Notes under the pieces: generated by a model
What the model was told of the DNA's origin: nothing
Seen by the model: only the letters and a program-made list of their open reading frames with translations
The model's database searches: none
NCBI GenBank assembly: GCA_017629985.1
Contig: JAGBWD010000030.1
Location: 1-57,261 of the forward strand
Source: Alistipes sp.
GTDB lineage: Bacteria; Bacteroidota; Bacteroidia; Bacteroidales; Rikenellaceae
Length of the DNA: 57,261 nucleotides
Reading direction: 5' to 3'
In this document: positions 26,421 to 35,257 of the stretch, in pieces
How positions within the stretch are numbered: position 1 is the first letter of the stretch
Layout of the letters: each line of letters begins with the position of its first letter
Translations under genes and position numbers: made by a program

Positions 26421-29400
26421 TTATGCCCACTTAACGAGAGCGAAGTCCATACGATGCTCCAAGTTTTCGTTATATGGGAAGACACGCAACGCCACATCGA
26501 ACATACCGGTATGCTCTGGAGTGTAGTCCAATGCAAGGGTCACGGTATTCTCATCCGATGCAACAACCTCAAGAGGGCGTGTAGCTACTACGTTTGCAGC
26601 CTGACCAGCCTCAATCTGTGTTGCTACAACAAGCTCGGCACCGATATCCTCCTTGCTCAAACCTGCAAGCGAGAGGGTAATCTCGAAGTGATACTTCTGA
26701 CCTACGAAGATAGCCTCGTTATCAATCTCGGCACGCTTAACATTGAGGATTGTAACATTATCCCACGCGGCAGAAACCTTACGCTTCCATGCTGCAATCT
26801 GACGAGCCATGAGGTAGTTCTTATCGAGCATAAGCTCCTTACGTACTGCAAGCTTGTTGTAGAAGCGCTCCTCGTAGTCGATGAGCATGCGGTTGGTTGT
26901 GAAGTTTGACGCGATATCAGCGATACAGCTCTTCACAGAGTTTACCCAACGGTGTGGCACACCATCCTCCGAACGATCGTAGTACAATGGAACAATCTGC
27001 TCCTCGATAGTGTTATAAATCATCTCGGCATCAAGCTCATCCTGGAAACGCTGATCGGCGTATGTGCGCTCCATAGGCAACATCCAACCAGCACCCTCCT
27101 TATAGCCCTCAACCCACCAGCCATCGAGAACAGAGAATTGCATTACACCATTCATAACACACTTCTCACCTGAAGTTCCTGATGCCTCCAATGGGCGTGT
27201 AGGAGTATTGAGCCATACATCGACACCCTGAACCATGCGGCGTGCAAGCTCCATGTCGTAGTTCTGCAAGAAGACAATCTTACCTACGAACTCTGGCATT
27301 GCTGACACCTCTACGATACGCTTGATGAGATCCTGACCTGGCTTATCGTTAGGGTGAGCCTTACCTGCGAAGATAAACTGCACAGGGCGCTCCTTGTTAT
27401 TCACAAGAGCCGAAAGACGCTCAAGGTTTGTAAAGAGCAAGTAAGCACGCTTATATGTTGCAAAGCGGCGTGCAAAACCGATGGTAAGAACATCTGGCTT
27501 GATGCTATCAACAACCTGAACCATCTGACGTGGTGACTGAAGACGTACCTGCGTAGGGTCGCTATAACGCTTGCGGATAGTCTTGATGAGGCGGTTCTTG
27601 AGGAACATACGCTCCTGCCACAACTCTGCATCATCAATCTTATGAACATTCTGCCACTCTGGGATGTTGTATGTATGACCCTCGAACGCCTTACCGAAGT
27701 ACTTTGAGTAGAGACGGCGAAGGTTTGACGCTACCCATGTTGGGAAGTGTACACCATTGGTTACATAACCGATGTGAAGCTCATTTTTGAAGTATCCTGG
27801 CCACATATTACCCAAGATCTCCTTTGACACCTCACCGTGCAACCATGATACACCATTAACCTCCTGCGATAGGTTACATGCAAGAACCGACATCGAGAAC
27901 TTCTCGCTAGGGTCGTTAGGATTTGTCTTACCCAAGTTGATGAACTGATCCCAAGTAAGGCCCAATACATCTGGATAGTGGGACATATACTGACGTATCA
28001 TGCTCTCTGGGAACGCATCGTGACCTGCTGGCACTGGAGTATGCGTAGTGAAGAGCGATGATGAACGGATAACCTCCAAAGCCTCCGAGAATGAGAGGTG
28101 CTTCTTTGCGATAAGGTTACGGATACGCTCAAGACCGATAAATGCTGCGTGACCCTCGTTGCAGTGGTATACCTGCTGCTTGATGCCCATCTTTACAAGG
28201 GCGCGGATACCACCAATACCAAGCAACATCTCCTGCTTTAGACGGTTCTCCCAATCGCCACCATATAGGTAGTAGGTGATCTGACGATCCTCCTCGAGGT
28301 TAGCCTCATAATCGGCATCCAACAAGTAGAGGTCGGTACGACCTACAGCGCACTTCCAAACACGTGCCGAGAGAGTACGGCCAGGAAGAGCAACCTGCGT
28401 TGTTACCCAGTTACCAAACTCATCACGTACAGGAGAGATAGGAAGCTTGAAGAAGTTCTGTGCCTCGTAAGTAGCCTCCTGCGCACCCTGTGCCGAGAGA
28501 CGCTGTGTGAAGTATCCATAGCGGTACAACAAACCTACAGCGACCATGCCTACGTTGCGGTCAGAAGCCTCCTTGAGGTAGTCACCAGCCAAGATACCAA
28601 GACCACCAGAGTAGATCTTCAACGATGAGTGCAAACCATACTCCATAGAGAAGTAAGCAACCTTTGCATGCTCTGGAGCTGGCTTCTCGTTCATATACTC
28701 GGTGAACTCCTCGTATACTGCATCCATACGCTTAAGGAACTCCTTATCGGCACACAACTCCTCACAACGTGATGCTGAAAGCTTATCCAACAACGCAATA
28801 GGATTACGATCTACCTTTACCCAAAGCTCCTCATCTACAGACTCAAACAAGTCGCGAGCTGCAACTGTCCAGCACCACCATAGGTTGCGTGAAAGCTCCT
28901 CAAGAGGCTTAAGACGCTCTGGGATGCTCTTCTCAACCATAAGACGATGCCATGAAGGACGATTTGAGGTAAGCTGCTGACGCACAAAGTTAATCTGCTC
29001 ACCACGGCTACCGCCATCGATAAGCACACGGTTTGTACGCGCAACAGAGTTATCCATAGCCTCCTCGTATGCCTGCTTGTACTCGTTAAAGAGCTTGCTC
29101 CAAAGTGCAGTGTTAGAGACCTCCATAGCCGATGCACGAGCCTTTGCCATAGCAGCAGCGTCCATATCCATATAACGCTTGATGACATCGGTAATGTGGA
29201 ACGCCACCTCACGCTCGTTGTAGTCATCACGGCGAATAATATCTACGCCCTCGTGGTTAGCCTGCTTTGCAACCCACATGCCGAAGCCTGCAAGAGTTGT
29301 TGTTACTGTAGGCACACCATAAGCTACAGACTCAAGTGGTGTGTAGCCCCATGGCTCATAGTATGATGCGAATACTGTGAGATCCACACCTGCCAACATC

Positions 29401-30665
29401 TCATAGTATGGGATATTGAATACACCATCATTGCCATTTAGGTATGTTGGAACGAAGAGAACCTTTACGCGTGACGCATTTGTAGAGAGGATGCTACCCT
29501 CGATGCTCTGTGATACCTGATCCCATGCCTCTGCCTCGAGGTAGTGTGTAAGGAATCGCTTCTGCGCTGGGTCAATAGCAACACTCTTATCTGCAAGGTG
29601 CTGCACAAGATCCTGACGTACGCCAGTGATGCCTGCAGGAACGGCAACGATAGCCAAAACATCGCGGTTGATGTTTGTTGCTGCGAGCTGCTTCAAAGAC
29701 TCTAGGAATACATCAATACCCTTGTTACGATACTCATAACGGCCGCTAGTACCTACGATAAGTGTATCTGGCTGGAAGTTATAGCCCCATGTTGCAGATG
29801 CAACCTCCAACATCTTTGCACGAGCTGTAGCACGCTGCGCATCAAGCTCCTTGCCTGATGGTACAAAGCCATTCTCAAAGCCATTAGGGGTGATACGTGT
29901 CACCTCGCGACCAAGCAAATACTTACACTCATTAGCAGTGATGTCGCTAACGGTGAGGAAAGCATCAGCATAGGTCGCTGCAGACTTCTCCAACGAGTGC
30001 TTTGCCATGACATGGAACTGACGAGCTAGCTCATCGGCATTAAACTTATGCAAGTCATTGTAGAGAGGAAGACGATTACCAGCTATGCAACGGCCCATTA
30101 CTGTTGCATGTGTAGAGAATACCGTAGCTACGTATGGAGCATGGTCACGCAAGTAGAGAGAGCCTGCTGCAGCCATCCACTCGTGGAAGTGAGCTACAAC
30201 CTTCTGATTCTCCGATGCGAACTGCTCTGCAAATGATGCGATAACAACACCTGCAGCGTGGCCAAACAATACTGGCTCTACATAATCCCACTGACCAGAG
30301 AGTGAATCTACATGATACGACTCCCACAAGCTCTTTAGGATATCATCCTTCTCGCGGATGAACGACTTAAAGTCGATAAGAATTGCAATAGGACTGCTCT
30401 CGATAGCCCAACGACCAATACGTACACGTACACCCTTGTTGTAAAGAGTCTCGCGCCAAGCAGCCAAAAGTGTGTTGTCCTCCTTAAATTCAGGACTTAC
30501 AGCGTCAAACGAAAAGTCGGGGCCGATAGTGATATACTTATCACCGAGCATACGCTTTACGGTTGGCGCCTTCGAGGCGATGACAGTGTGAATGCCACCC
30601 ACCTTGTTGCAGACCTCCCAGCTCACCTCAAATAGGTAGTCAGGAGTCAAATTTACGTTACTCAT
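26421..30665 (-). CDS. Fused glycogen synthase (GT3-like) and alpha-glucan phosphorylase (GT35)
   Basis: A 1414-residue two-enzyme protein. Residues about 1-555 are a glycogen-synthase-type glycosyltransferase: FEVSWEVCNKVGGIHTVIAS (the GGI/HT sugar-nucleotide loop), HFHEWMAAAGSLYL, FSTHATVMGRCIAG and, near 420, YYEPWGYTPLESVAYGVPTV (the E-x7-E catalytic motif). Residues about 576-1414 are an alpha-glucan phosphorylase: ELSRNLWWCWTVAARDLF, HCNEGHAAFIGLERIR, and the PLP lysine Lys1168 in EASGTSGEKCVMNG. In Bacteroides I recall these as separate neighbouring genes, so this is a true fusion in one frame. It would both extend and phosphorolyse glycogen. The promoter box lies at 30762-30769, with a hairpin in the leader. 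Confidence 0.93.
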   Translation of the reverse strand: MSNVNLTPDYLFEVSWEVCNKVGGIHTVIASKAPTVKRMLGDKYITIGPDFSFDAVSPEFKEDNTLLAAWRETLYNKGVRVRIGRWAIESSPIAILIDFKSFIREKDDILKSLWESYHVDSLSGQWDYVEPVLFGHAAGVVIASFAEQFASENQKVVAHFHEWMAAAGSLYLRDHAPYVATVFSTHATVMGRCIAGNRLPLYNDLHKFNADELARQFHVMAKHSLEKSAATYADAFLTVSDITANECKYLLGREVTRITPNGFENGFVPSGKELDAQRATARAKMLEVASATWGYNFQPDTLIVGTSGRYEYRNKGIDVFLESLKQLAATNINRDVLAIVAVPAGITGVRQDLVQHLADKSVAIDPAQKRFLTHYLEAEAWDQVSQSIEGSILSTNASRVKVLFVPTYLNGNDGVFNIPYYEMLAGVDLTVFASYYEPWGYTPLESVAYGVPTVTTTLAGFGMWVAKQANHEGVDIIRRDDYNEREVAFHITDVIKRYMDMDAAAMAKARASAMEVSNTALWSKLFNEYKQAYEEAMDNSVARTNRVLIDGGSRGEQINFVRQQLTSNRPSWHRLMVEKSIPERLKPLEELSRNLWWCWTVAARDLFESVDEELWVKVDRNPIALLDKLSASRCEELCADKEFLKRMDAVYEEFTEYMNEKPAPEHAKVAYFSMEYGLHSSLKIYSGGLGILAGDYLKEASDRNVGMVAVGLLYRYGYFTQRLSAQGAQEATYEAQNFFKLPISPVRDEFGNWVTTQVALPGRTLSARVWKCAVGRTDLYLLDADYEANLEEDRQITYYLYGGDWENRLKQEMLLGIGGIRALVKMGIKQQVYHCNEGHAAFIGLERIRNLIAKKHLSFSEALEVIRSSSLFTTHTPVPAGHDAFPESMIRQYMSHYPDVLGLTWDQFINLGKTNPNDPSEKFSMSVLACNLSQEVNGVSWLHGEVSKEILGNMWPGYFKNELHIGYVTNGVHFPTWVASNLRRLYSKYFGKAFEGHTYNIPEWQNVHKIDDAELWQERMFLKNRLIKTIRKRYSDPTQVRLQSPRQMVQVVDSIKPDVLTIGFARRFATYKRAYLLFTNLERLSALVNNKERPVQFIFAGKAHPNDKPGQDLIKRIVEVSAMPEFVGKIVFLQNYDMELARRMVQGVDVWLNTPTRPLEASGTSGEKCVMNGVMQFSVLDGWWVEGYKEGAGWMLPMERTYADQRFQDELDAEMIYNTIEEQIVPLYYDRSEDGVPHRWVNSVKSCIADIASNFTTNRMLIDYEERFYNKLAVRKELMLDKNYLMARQIAAWKRKVSAAWDNVTILNVKRAEIDNEAIFVGQKYHFEITLSLAGLSKEDIGAELVVATQIEAGQAANVVATRPLEVVASDENTVTLALDYTPEHTGMFDVALRVFPYNENLEHRMDFALVKWA

Positions 30666-30715
30666 ATTGTTTAGTTTGAATTATAGATTATTCATCTAAT
30701 AGTATGATAATATAT

Positions 30716-30769
30716 CCTTTTGAGCCACATCGTTCTCAAAAGGGAATAACATATCACGTTGCAAAGATA
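30716..30769 (-). promoter_or_regulatory. -7 box and leader hairpin of the glucan enzyme gene
   Basis: TATCTTTG (minus strand, 30769-30762) is the -7 box. Downstream in the leader a perfect 9-bp stem (ccttttgag 30716-30724 with ctcaaaagg 30735-30743) can form about 50 bases before the start codon. It has no U-run, so it is more likely a regulatory or stabilising structure than a terminator. Confidence 0.5.
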
Positions 30770-30831
30770 ATATAATTCTAGAATTACGAATAATTATTTT
30801 AAATTATTTTAAAAAATAGATGTAGAAAATT

Positions 30832-30933
30832 ACTGAATGGGCGTTTTTTTTAACTGAATGGTAGTTTTTATGGTTCAACACTCTGTACCTGTAGCACTGA
30901 TTAACAACGATATATATATGCTACTTACAGAGT
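30832..30933. promoter_or_regulatory. Operator-like direct and inverted repeats in the divergent gap
   Basis: ACTGAATGG occurs twice (30832-30840 and 30853-30861), exactly 21 bases apart, each followed by a GTTTTT-like tract. Next to it is an imperfect inverted repeat of about 15 bp (30880-30896 with 30919-30933). Both lie between the promoters of the glucan enzyme and MATE genes. No gene was seen in this gap of about 400 bases. Confidence 0.35.
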
Positions 30934-31072
30934 ATTATATCCTTTCTGCACGCAAATAGCCATAAAAGGGATTATGGAGGGGTATCTACGATTTTGGCGA
31001 GTTTTTCATGGATATCCTCCTACTATTTATATATCATCCTCGATATAAGATATCACATTGCCTCTTTCTTAC

Positions 31073-31080
31073 TATCTTTG
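31073..31080 (+). promoter_or_regulatory. -7 box of the MATE gene
   Basis: TATCTTTG ends only 4 bases before the ATG at 31085, so the transcript would start at or next to the start codon. No TTTG at -33. Confidence 0.5.
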
Positions 31081-31084
31081 TGGC

Positions 31085-32443
31085 ATGTTAAGTAGATTTT
31101 CCAAATATTATAAACAAATTTTAGCCCTAGCCCTGCCCGTAGTATTAGCACAGGCTGGGCAGCTTGCGACACAATTTGCCGATACAGCCATGGTGGGCAA
31201 CTACGGCGGCGAGGACCCTATACCTCTGGCTGCCGTATCGTTAGGAAGCTCCCTCTTTTTGCTCATATATCTTGCATCCCTAGGCTTGGCACTCTCCATC
31301 ACGCCACTTGTTGGCGAGCATTATGCACGAGGTGATAGGCGCGAGGTGGGACGCCTCTTTGAGAACAGCGTTCTTTACTGCACGATTATAGGTATTGTGG
31401 CTACGGGTGCGGCCATAGCGCTACGACCATTTATCGCAGTACTCGGAGAGTGGATGGGCGCCCCAGGACAAAATATTGAGTTGGTGGCAGAGATGGCGCT
31501 CCCCTACTACGATATGCTGGTGTGGAGCATCATACCTCTGATGCTATTTCTCGCAATCAAGCAGTTTCTCGAGGGCATCGGAAACACAAAAACCGCAATG
31601 TGGATTACCATAGGTGGCAATGCTCTTAACATCATACTCAACTACATCTTCATCTTCGGAGAGTATGGCATGGAGCCTATGGGTGCCGAGGGTGCGGGTC
31701 TAGCAACACTCATCTCGCGCGTAGCACAAACTATAGTCATAATCATCTATTACTACTCCTCACGCCGCCTGCGAATATACCGCGCCTTCTTTGAGCGACA
31801 GGCTGTAAGCTTGAGCTACCTTGGTGCGCTATTTAAGGTGGGCTTCCCCATCTCATTTCAGATGGTGCTGGAGTCTGCGGCATTTATCCTCACATCAATA
31901 CTTGCCCTATCGTTTGGTGAGGTGGCGGCTAGTTCGATGCAGGTGGCATTCAGCATCGCCAACACCGCATGGATGATTACCGTGGCGATAGGTTCGGCAT
32001 CTACCATAGTGGTATCACACCTATTTGGCTCGGGGCAGCATTCGGAGCTTCGAAACACCGTATCGGCAACCTACCATCTAGGAGTGGCATGGGGAGTCTT
32101 CATGGCTATCATCTTTGTAGTGTTTCGTGAGCCTTTGGCCGCTATATTCACCGACAACGCAGATATCATACTACTCACATCGCAGCTGATGATATTTATA
32201 GCCGTATACCAATTCTCGGATGCCATACAGGGACTATCGATAAGCATGCTCCGAGGATTGCAGGATGTGAAGGTCATCATGCCGATTGTGTTGTTGAGCT
32301 ACTTGGGTCTTAACATTCCTATAGGATGCTGGCTAGCTTATGGTATGGAGATGGAGTGTCACGGCCTTGTGATAGGACTCATCATAGGTCTCACCGCCGC
32401 AGCACTGATGACATTTATAAGGCTCAAAAAGCAGGTAAAGTAA
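31085..32443 (+). CDS. MATE-family efflux transporter
   Basis: An inner-membrane antiporter of the MATE family, which exports drugs or metabolites using Na+ or H+. The ATG at 31085 gives 452 residues; an earlier TTG at 31058 precedes the -7 box and is rejected. Twelve hydrophobic segments are arranged in two related halves. The family signature ALALPVVLAQAGQLATQFAD, then TAMVGNYGGEDPIPLAAVSLG, is at the N terminus; the second half repeats it as LFKVGFPISFQMVLESAAFI. GNTKTAMWITIGGNALNIIL follows segment 4. Substrate not predictable. The gene is single and ends at a bidirectional terminator. Confidence 0.92.
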   Translation: MLSRFSKYYKQILALALPVVLAQAGQLATQFADTAMVGNYGGEDPIPLAAVSLGSSLFLLIYLASLGLALSITPLVGEHYARGDRREVGRLFENSVLYCTIIGIVATGAAIALRPFIAVLGEWMGAPGQNIELVAEMALPYYDMLVWSIIPLMLFLAIKQFLEGIGNTKTAMWITIGGNALNIILNYIFIFGEYGMEPMGAEGAGLATLISRVAQTIVIIIYYYSSRRLRIYRAFFERQAVSLSYLGALFKVGFPISFQMVLESAAFILTSILALSFGEVAASSMQVAFSIANTAWMITVAIGSASTIVVSHLFGSGQHSELRNTVSATYHLGVAWGVFMAIIFVVFREPLAAIFTDNADIILLTSQLMIFIAVYQFSDAIQGLSISMLRGLQDVKVIMPIVLLSYLGLNIPIGCWLAYGMEMECHGLVIGLIIGLTAAALMTFIRLKKQVK

Positions 32444-32472
32444 AAGAGTGAAGGCCAACGCCTTCACTCTTT
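32443..32472. terminator. Bidirectional terminator between MATE and TonB receptor genes
   Basis: A perfect 12-bp stem (aaagagtgaagg 32443-32454 with ccttcactcttt 32461-32472) with a 6-nt loop between convergent genes. Confidence 0.9.
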
Positions 32473-32476
32473 AATT

Positions 32477-34816
32477 TTAGATATGTAACTTCACACCAAA
32501 AAAGTATGTTCGTGGCAACGATGGGCCATAGATATATGCCGAGTCACGACCAGAGCCTACATCTATATCTCGCTGATATGAGTCAAAGATATTCTTCACA
32601 CCAGCATTAATCTCCAGATTTATCAGCTTTGTGAGGCGGAATGTATATGCCACCTTCACACCAAAATCGAAGAACGAGGGTGTACGCACCTCGCTATCAG
32701 GAATAGGAGCGACATTTTCATCAGGCAATGTATGCTCGGCATGCTGAACAAGCATAGGCCCTGTAAAAGTACCAAAGAGCGATGCGCTCAACTGCTTTGT
32801 AATAAAGTAGTTTGCATTGAGATATCCATAATGGTCGGGCGATCGGAACATCTCTCGCTGTGGGGCAACACTATCGCTCCACCTCTCTGGCTCAACATAG
32901 TAACTCTTCTGGAAGGTATAACCAAGCTGCACATCAAAGATTGAGGGGATACCCACCTTAACCTCTGCCGTCAAACCTCCAATACGCGCCCCCGAGGCAT
33001 TGCGGCGCTCGTTGATAATCACACCGTTCTCCTCGCCTATCTTCTCAAGTGTAAAGACATCATTAAGAAGGGTGTAGAAGCCCTCAACCAAGATATTAGT
33101 CTGCAGGCGGCCAAAGTTATGGTAGTAGTCTGCCGAGAGGTTAAACGAGTGGGAGTACTCGGGACGCAAATCATCCGAGAGACGTATCACCGATACCGTA
33201 TTGTTAAGCGCGTCTATATGCAAATCCTCATTATAGGCCTGGGGAGCGCGATAGCCACTAGAGTAGCTAGCACGAAGTCCTAGCTCCGTAATAGGACTGT
33301 AGCGCAACGTGACACGTGGTGAGAAGATTGGCTTGCTAATCAGGTTATGCTTGTCAAGACGAAAGCCAACAAGAATGTTAATCATCTCGCTCTTCCACTC
33401 GTTCTGTGCAAAGAGACCATAGACTGATGTATACTGGTCTATGCGGCGATTCGTAGCTATATAGTAGTCGTTGAGAGCATTGTAGTTATACTCGACACCT
33501 GCTGTAAACTCCGAGGGAAGACCCGCCTTATAGTTAAGCGTATACTGTCCGCCACCAACAATCGTCAAGTCTTGTGTTGTGCCGTATGCATTGGGGTCGT
33601 TATTTGCGCCAAAATAGCTCGAACGATTGATATTCTGTGCCGAGATATAGGCATTAGCACGGTGCTTAACATTTGGGAAGTAGCTAAAGCTGATGCTTCC
33701 ACCATCGATACTATGGTCTACCTGCTCGCACAACGACGCCATATGGGGAGCCCTATCGAGGTTATCACCACCACGTCTAAAGTCGTGAATATGATGATAC
33801 TCCGCATTAAGACGCGAGTGCGCCGAGGTCTTATAATAGCCTCTGAATCCTACGGTCTCCGATTGTAGCTTGGTGATATCCGTAAATCCATCGTCATTAC
33901 GGTCGTAGCCGCCACGGCTCTTTACCTGACCAAAGATGTAGGTACCTAGCTTATAGTCATCCGACACAAAGGCTCCGCCCAACGAGGTGTTGATATCGGG
34001 CGTGCCATCCTCCATGAAGTTTGTGGTATTGGATAGCGTAACGGTGTTTCGCACAGGGTCTTTAGTGATGATGTTTACCACGCCACCAATAGCACTAGAG
34101 CCAAAGAGCGCCGAGCCACCGCCACGGATAACCTCAACACGCTCAACCATCGCAACAGGGAGCAAATCGAGGCCATATACACCTGCCAACGATGAGAATA
34201 TAGCACGGCTGTCTAGCAGAATCTGTGAATACTGTCCCTCAAGGCCATTGATTCGTAGCTGCGGCGCACCACAGTTACCACATGTATTCTCTACGCGAAG
34301 ACCCGACTGGAAGTTCATAGCCTCCGAGAGGTTTGACGATGCAGTAGCCTCAAAGAGCTTCGTAGAGGCTACATTCACCACCGTAGCTGTTTGGCGGCGG
34401 TTAGTCTCGTTACGTGTTGCCGACACCACAACCTGATCAACCATAGTTGTAGACTCGGCAAGCGAGAAGTTTAGCTCCTCGGAGGTACGAGGTACGGCCC
34501 TAAAGCTAACCTCCTTGGTCTCATAGCCTATGGCCGACACAACAATAGTATGCTCTCCAACAGGAATATTATTAATGGTATAGTGTCCTGTGCCATTTGC
34601 AGCACAGCCAATAGTAGTACCCTTGAGGGTGATTGTAGCAAAGGGGAGATGCTCACCTGTATTTGCCGACAACACATGACCAAAGATGTTGGCGTCACTC
34701 GCCTTACGAGGGTTCTCGTTATGTACCGTTACAAGGGGAGTTTGCGGATTATCGGGGTGAGCAATAACAAATAGTGGGAATAGTAATAATGTAAGTGTAA
34801 TAATTGTTTTCTTCAT
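32477..34816 (-). CDS. TonB-dependent receptor with carboxypeptidase-like N-terminal domain
   Basis: A 779-residue outer-membrane receptor that imports a ligand using TonB energy. The start at 34816 (MKKTIITLTLLLFPLFVIA) gives a clean signal peptide. Residues about 40-125 are a CarboxypepD_reg-like domain (FGHVLSANTGEHLPFATITL). The plug follows (about 130-245), with VVVSATRNETNRRQTATVV, NGLEGQYSQILLDSR and RVEVIRGGGSALFGSSAIGG. The rest is the barrel, ending in RTYFFGVKLHI with the aromatic pattern typical of BamA-inserted proteins. A Cys pair (CGNCGAPQLRIN) in the plug is notable. It lies downstream of a His-rich exported protein, which suggests a metal or metal-complex ligand; this is inference. 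There is no SusD partner. Confidence 0.9.
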   Translation of the reverse strand: MKKTIITLTLLLFPLFVIAHPDNPQTPLVTVHNENPRKASDANIFGHVLSANTGEHLPFATITLKGTTIGCAANGTGHYTINNIPVGEHTIVVSAIGYETKEVSFRAVPRTSEELNFSLAESTTMVDQVVVSATRNETNRRQTATVVNVASTKLFEATASSNLSEAMNFQSGLRVENTCGNCGAPQLRINGLEGQYSQILLDSRAIFSSLAGVYGLDLLPVAMVERVEVIRGGGSALFGSSAIGGVVNIITKDPVRNTVTLSNTTNFMEDGTPDINTSLGGAFVSDDYKLGTYIFGQVKSRGGYDRNDDGFTDITKLQSETVGFRGYYKTSAHSRLNAEYHHIHDFRRGGDNLDRAPHMASLCEQVDHSIDGGSISFSYFPNVKHRANAYISAQNINRSSYFGANNDPNAYGTTQDLTIVGGGQYTLNYKAGLPSEFTAGVEYNYNALNDYYIATNRRIDQYTSVYGLFAQNEWKSEMINILVGFRLDKHNLISKPIFSPRVTLRYSPITELGLRASYSSGYRAPQAYNEDLHIDALNNTVSVIRLSDDLRPEYSHSFNLSADYYHNFGRLQTNILVEGFYTLLNDVFTLEKIGEENGVIINERRNASGARIGGLTAEVKVGIPSIFDVQLGYTFQKSYYVEPERWSDSVAPQREMFRSPDHYGYLNANYFITKQLSASLFGTFTGPMLVQHAEHTLPDENVAPIPDSEVRTPSFFDFGVKVAYTFRLTKLINLEINAGVKNIFDSYQRDIDVGSGRDSAYIYGPSLPRTYFFGVKLHI

Positions 34817-34912
34817 AGTCCGTGTGATAAGTATATACAACAATAGAGATAAATGAACTCGGATAGCGACATAGTCTCTACCTCAATCATTTACCTAATT
34901 AAAAATGCTGAA

Positions 34913-35251
34913 TTAACCTATCACCGGAGGGGCGCGTAGTGGACTATATGCCGTAGGGGCGCCACAAAGAATATATACATGTGAGGAGTTCTGCTCCTCG
35001 ATAGTGAACTCTGAAGAATGAGATAGTGTAACACGCTCTGCGACAACACCATCCATATTCGAGAGTCGAAGGATGGTATCTACAGAGGAGTTGCCGTGAG
35101 AGTGCGATGACGGATTACCGCTAAAGGGGTGGGAGTGAACTACGCTAACACCCTCAATGGTATGGCTATGGATAAATAGTGTGCTACCGCCCAAATAGAA
35201 ACCTATTAAGAGCAGTAGTACAAAACTAATTATCTTATGCCTCTGTTGCAT
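34913..35251 (-). CDS. Small His-rich exported protein next to a TonB receptor
   Basis: A 112-residue protein with an N-terminal hydrophobic segment (about 8-27, FVLLLLIGFYLGGSTLFI) that is either a signal peptide or a membrane anchor. Right after it come paired histidines: His28/30 (HSH), His39/41 (HSH) and His50/52 (HSHG), a spacing suited to binding Zn, Cu, Ni or Co. A single Cys lies near the C terminus (ILCGAPTAY). I do not recognise a named family. The gene starts 6 bases after the prfC stop, and the TonB receptor start lies 96 bases downstream. Together they look like a metal uptake or sensing unit, but there is no direct proof. Confidence 0.62.
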   Translation of the reverse strand: MQQRHKIISFVLLLLIGFYLGGSTLFIHSHTIEGVSVVHSHPFSGNPSSHSHGNSSVDTILRLSNMDGVVAERVTLSHSSEFTIEEQNSSHVYILCGAPTAYSPLRAPPVIG

Positions 35252-35257
35252 GCGCTA

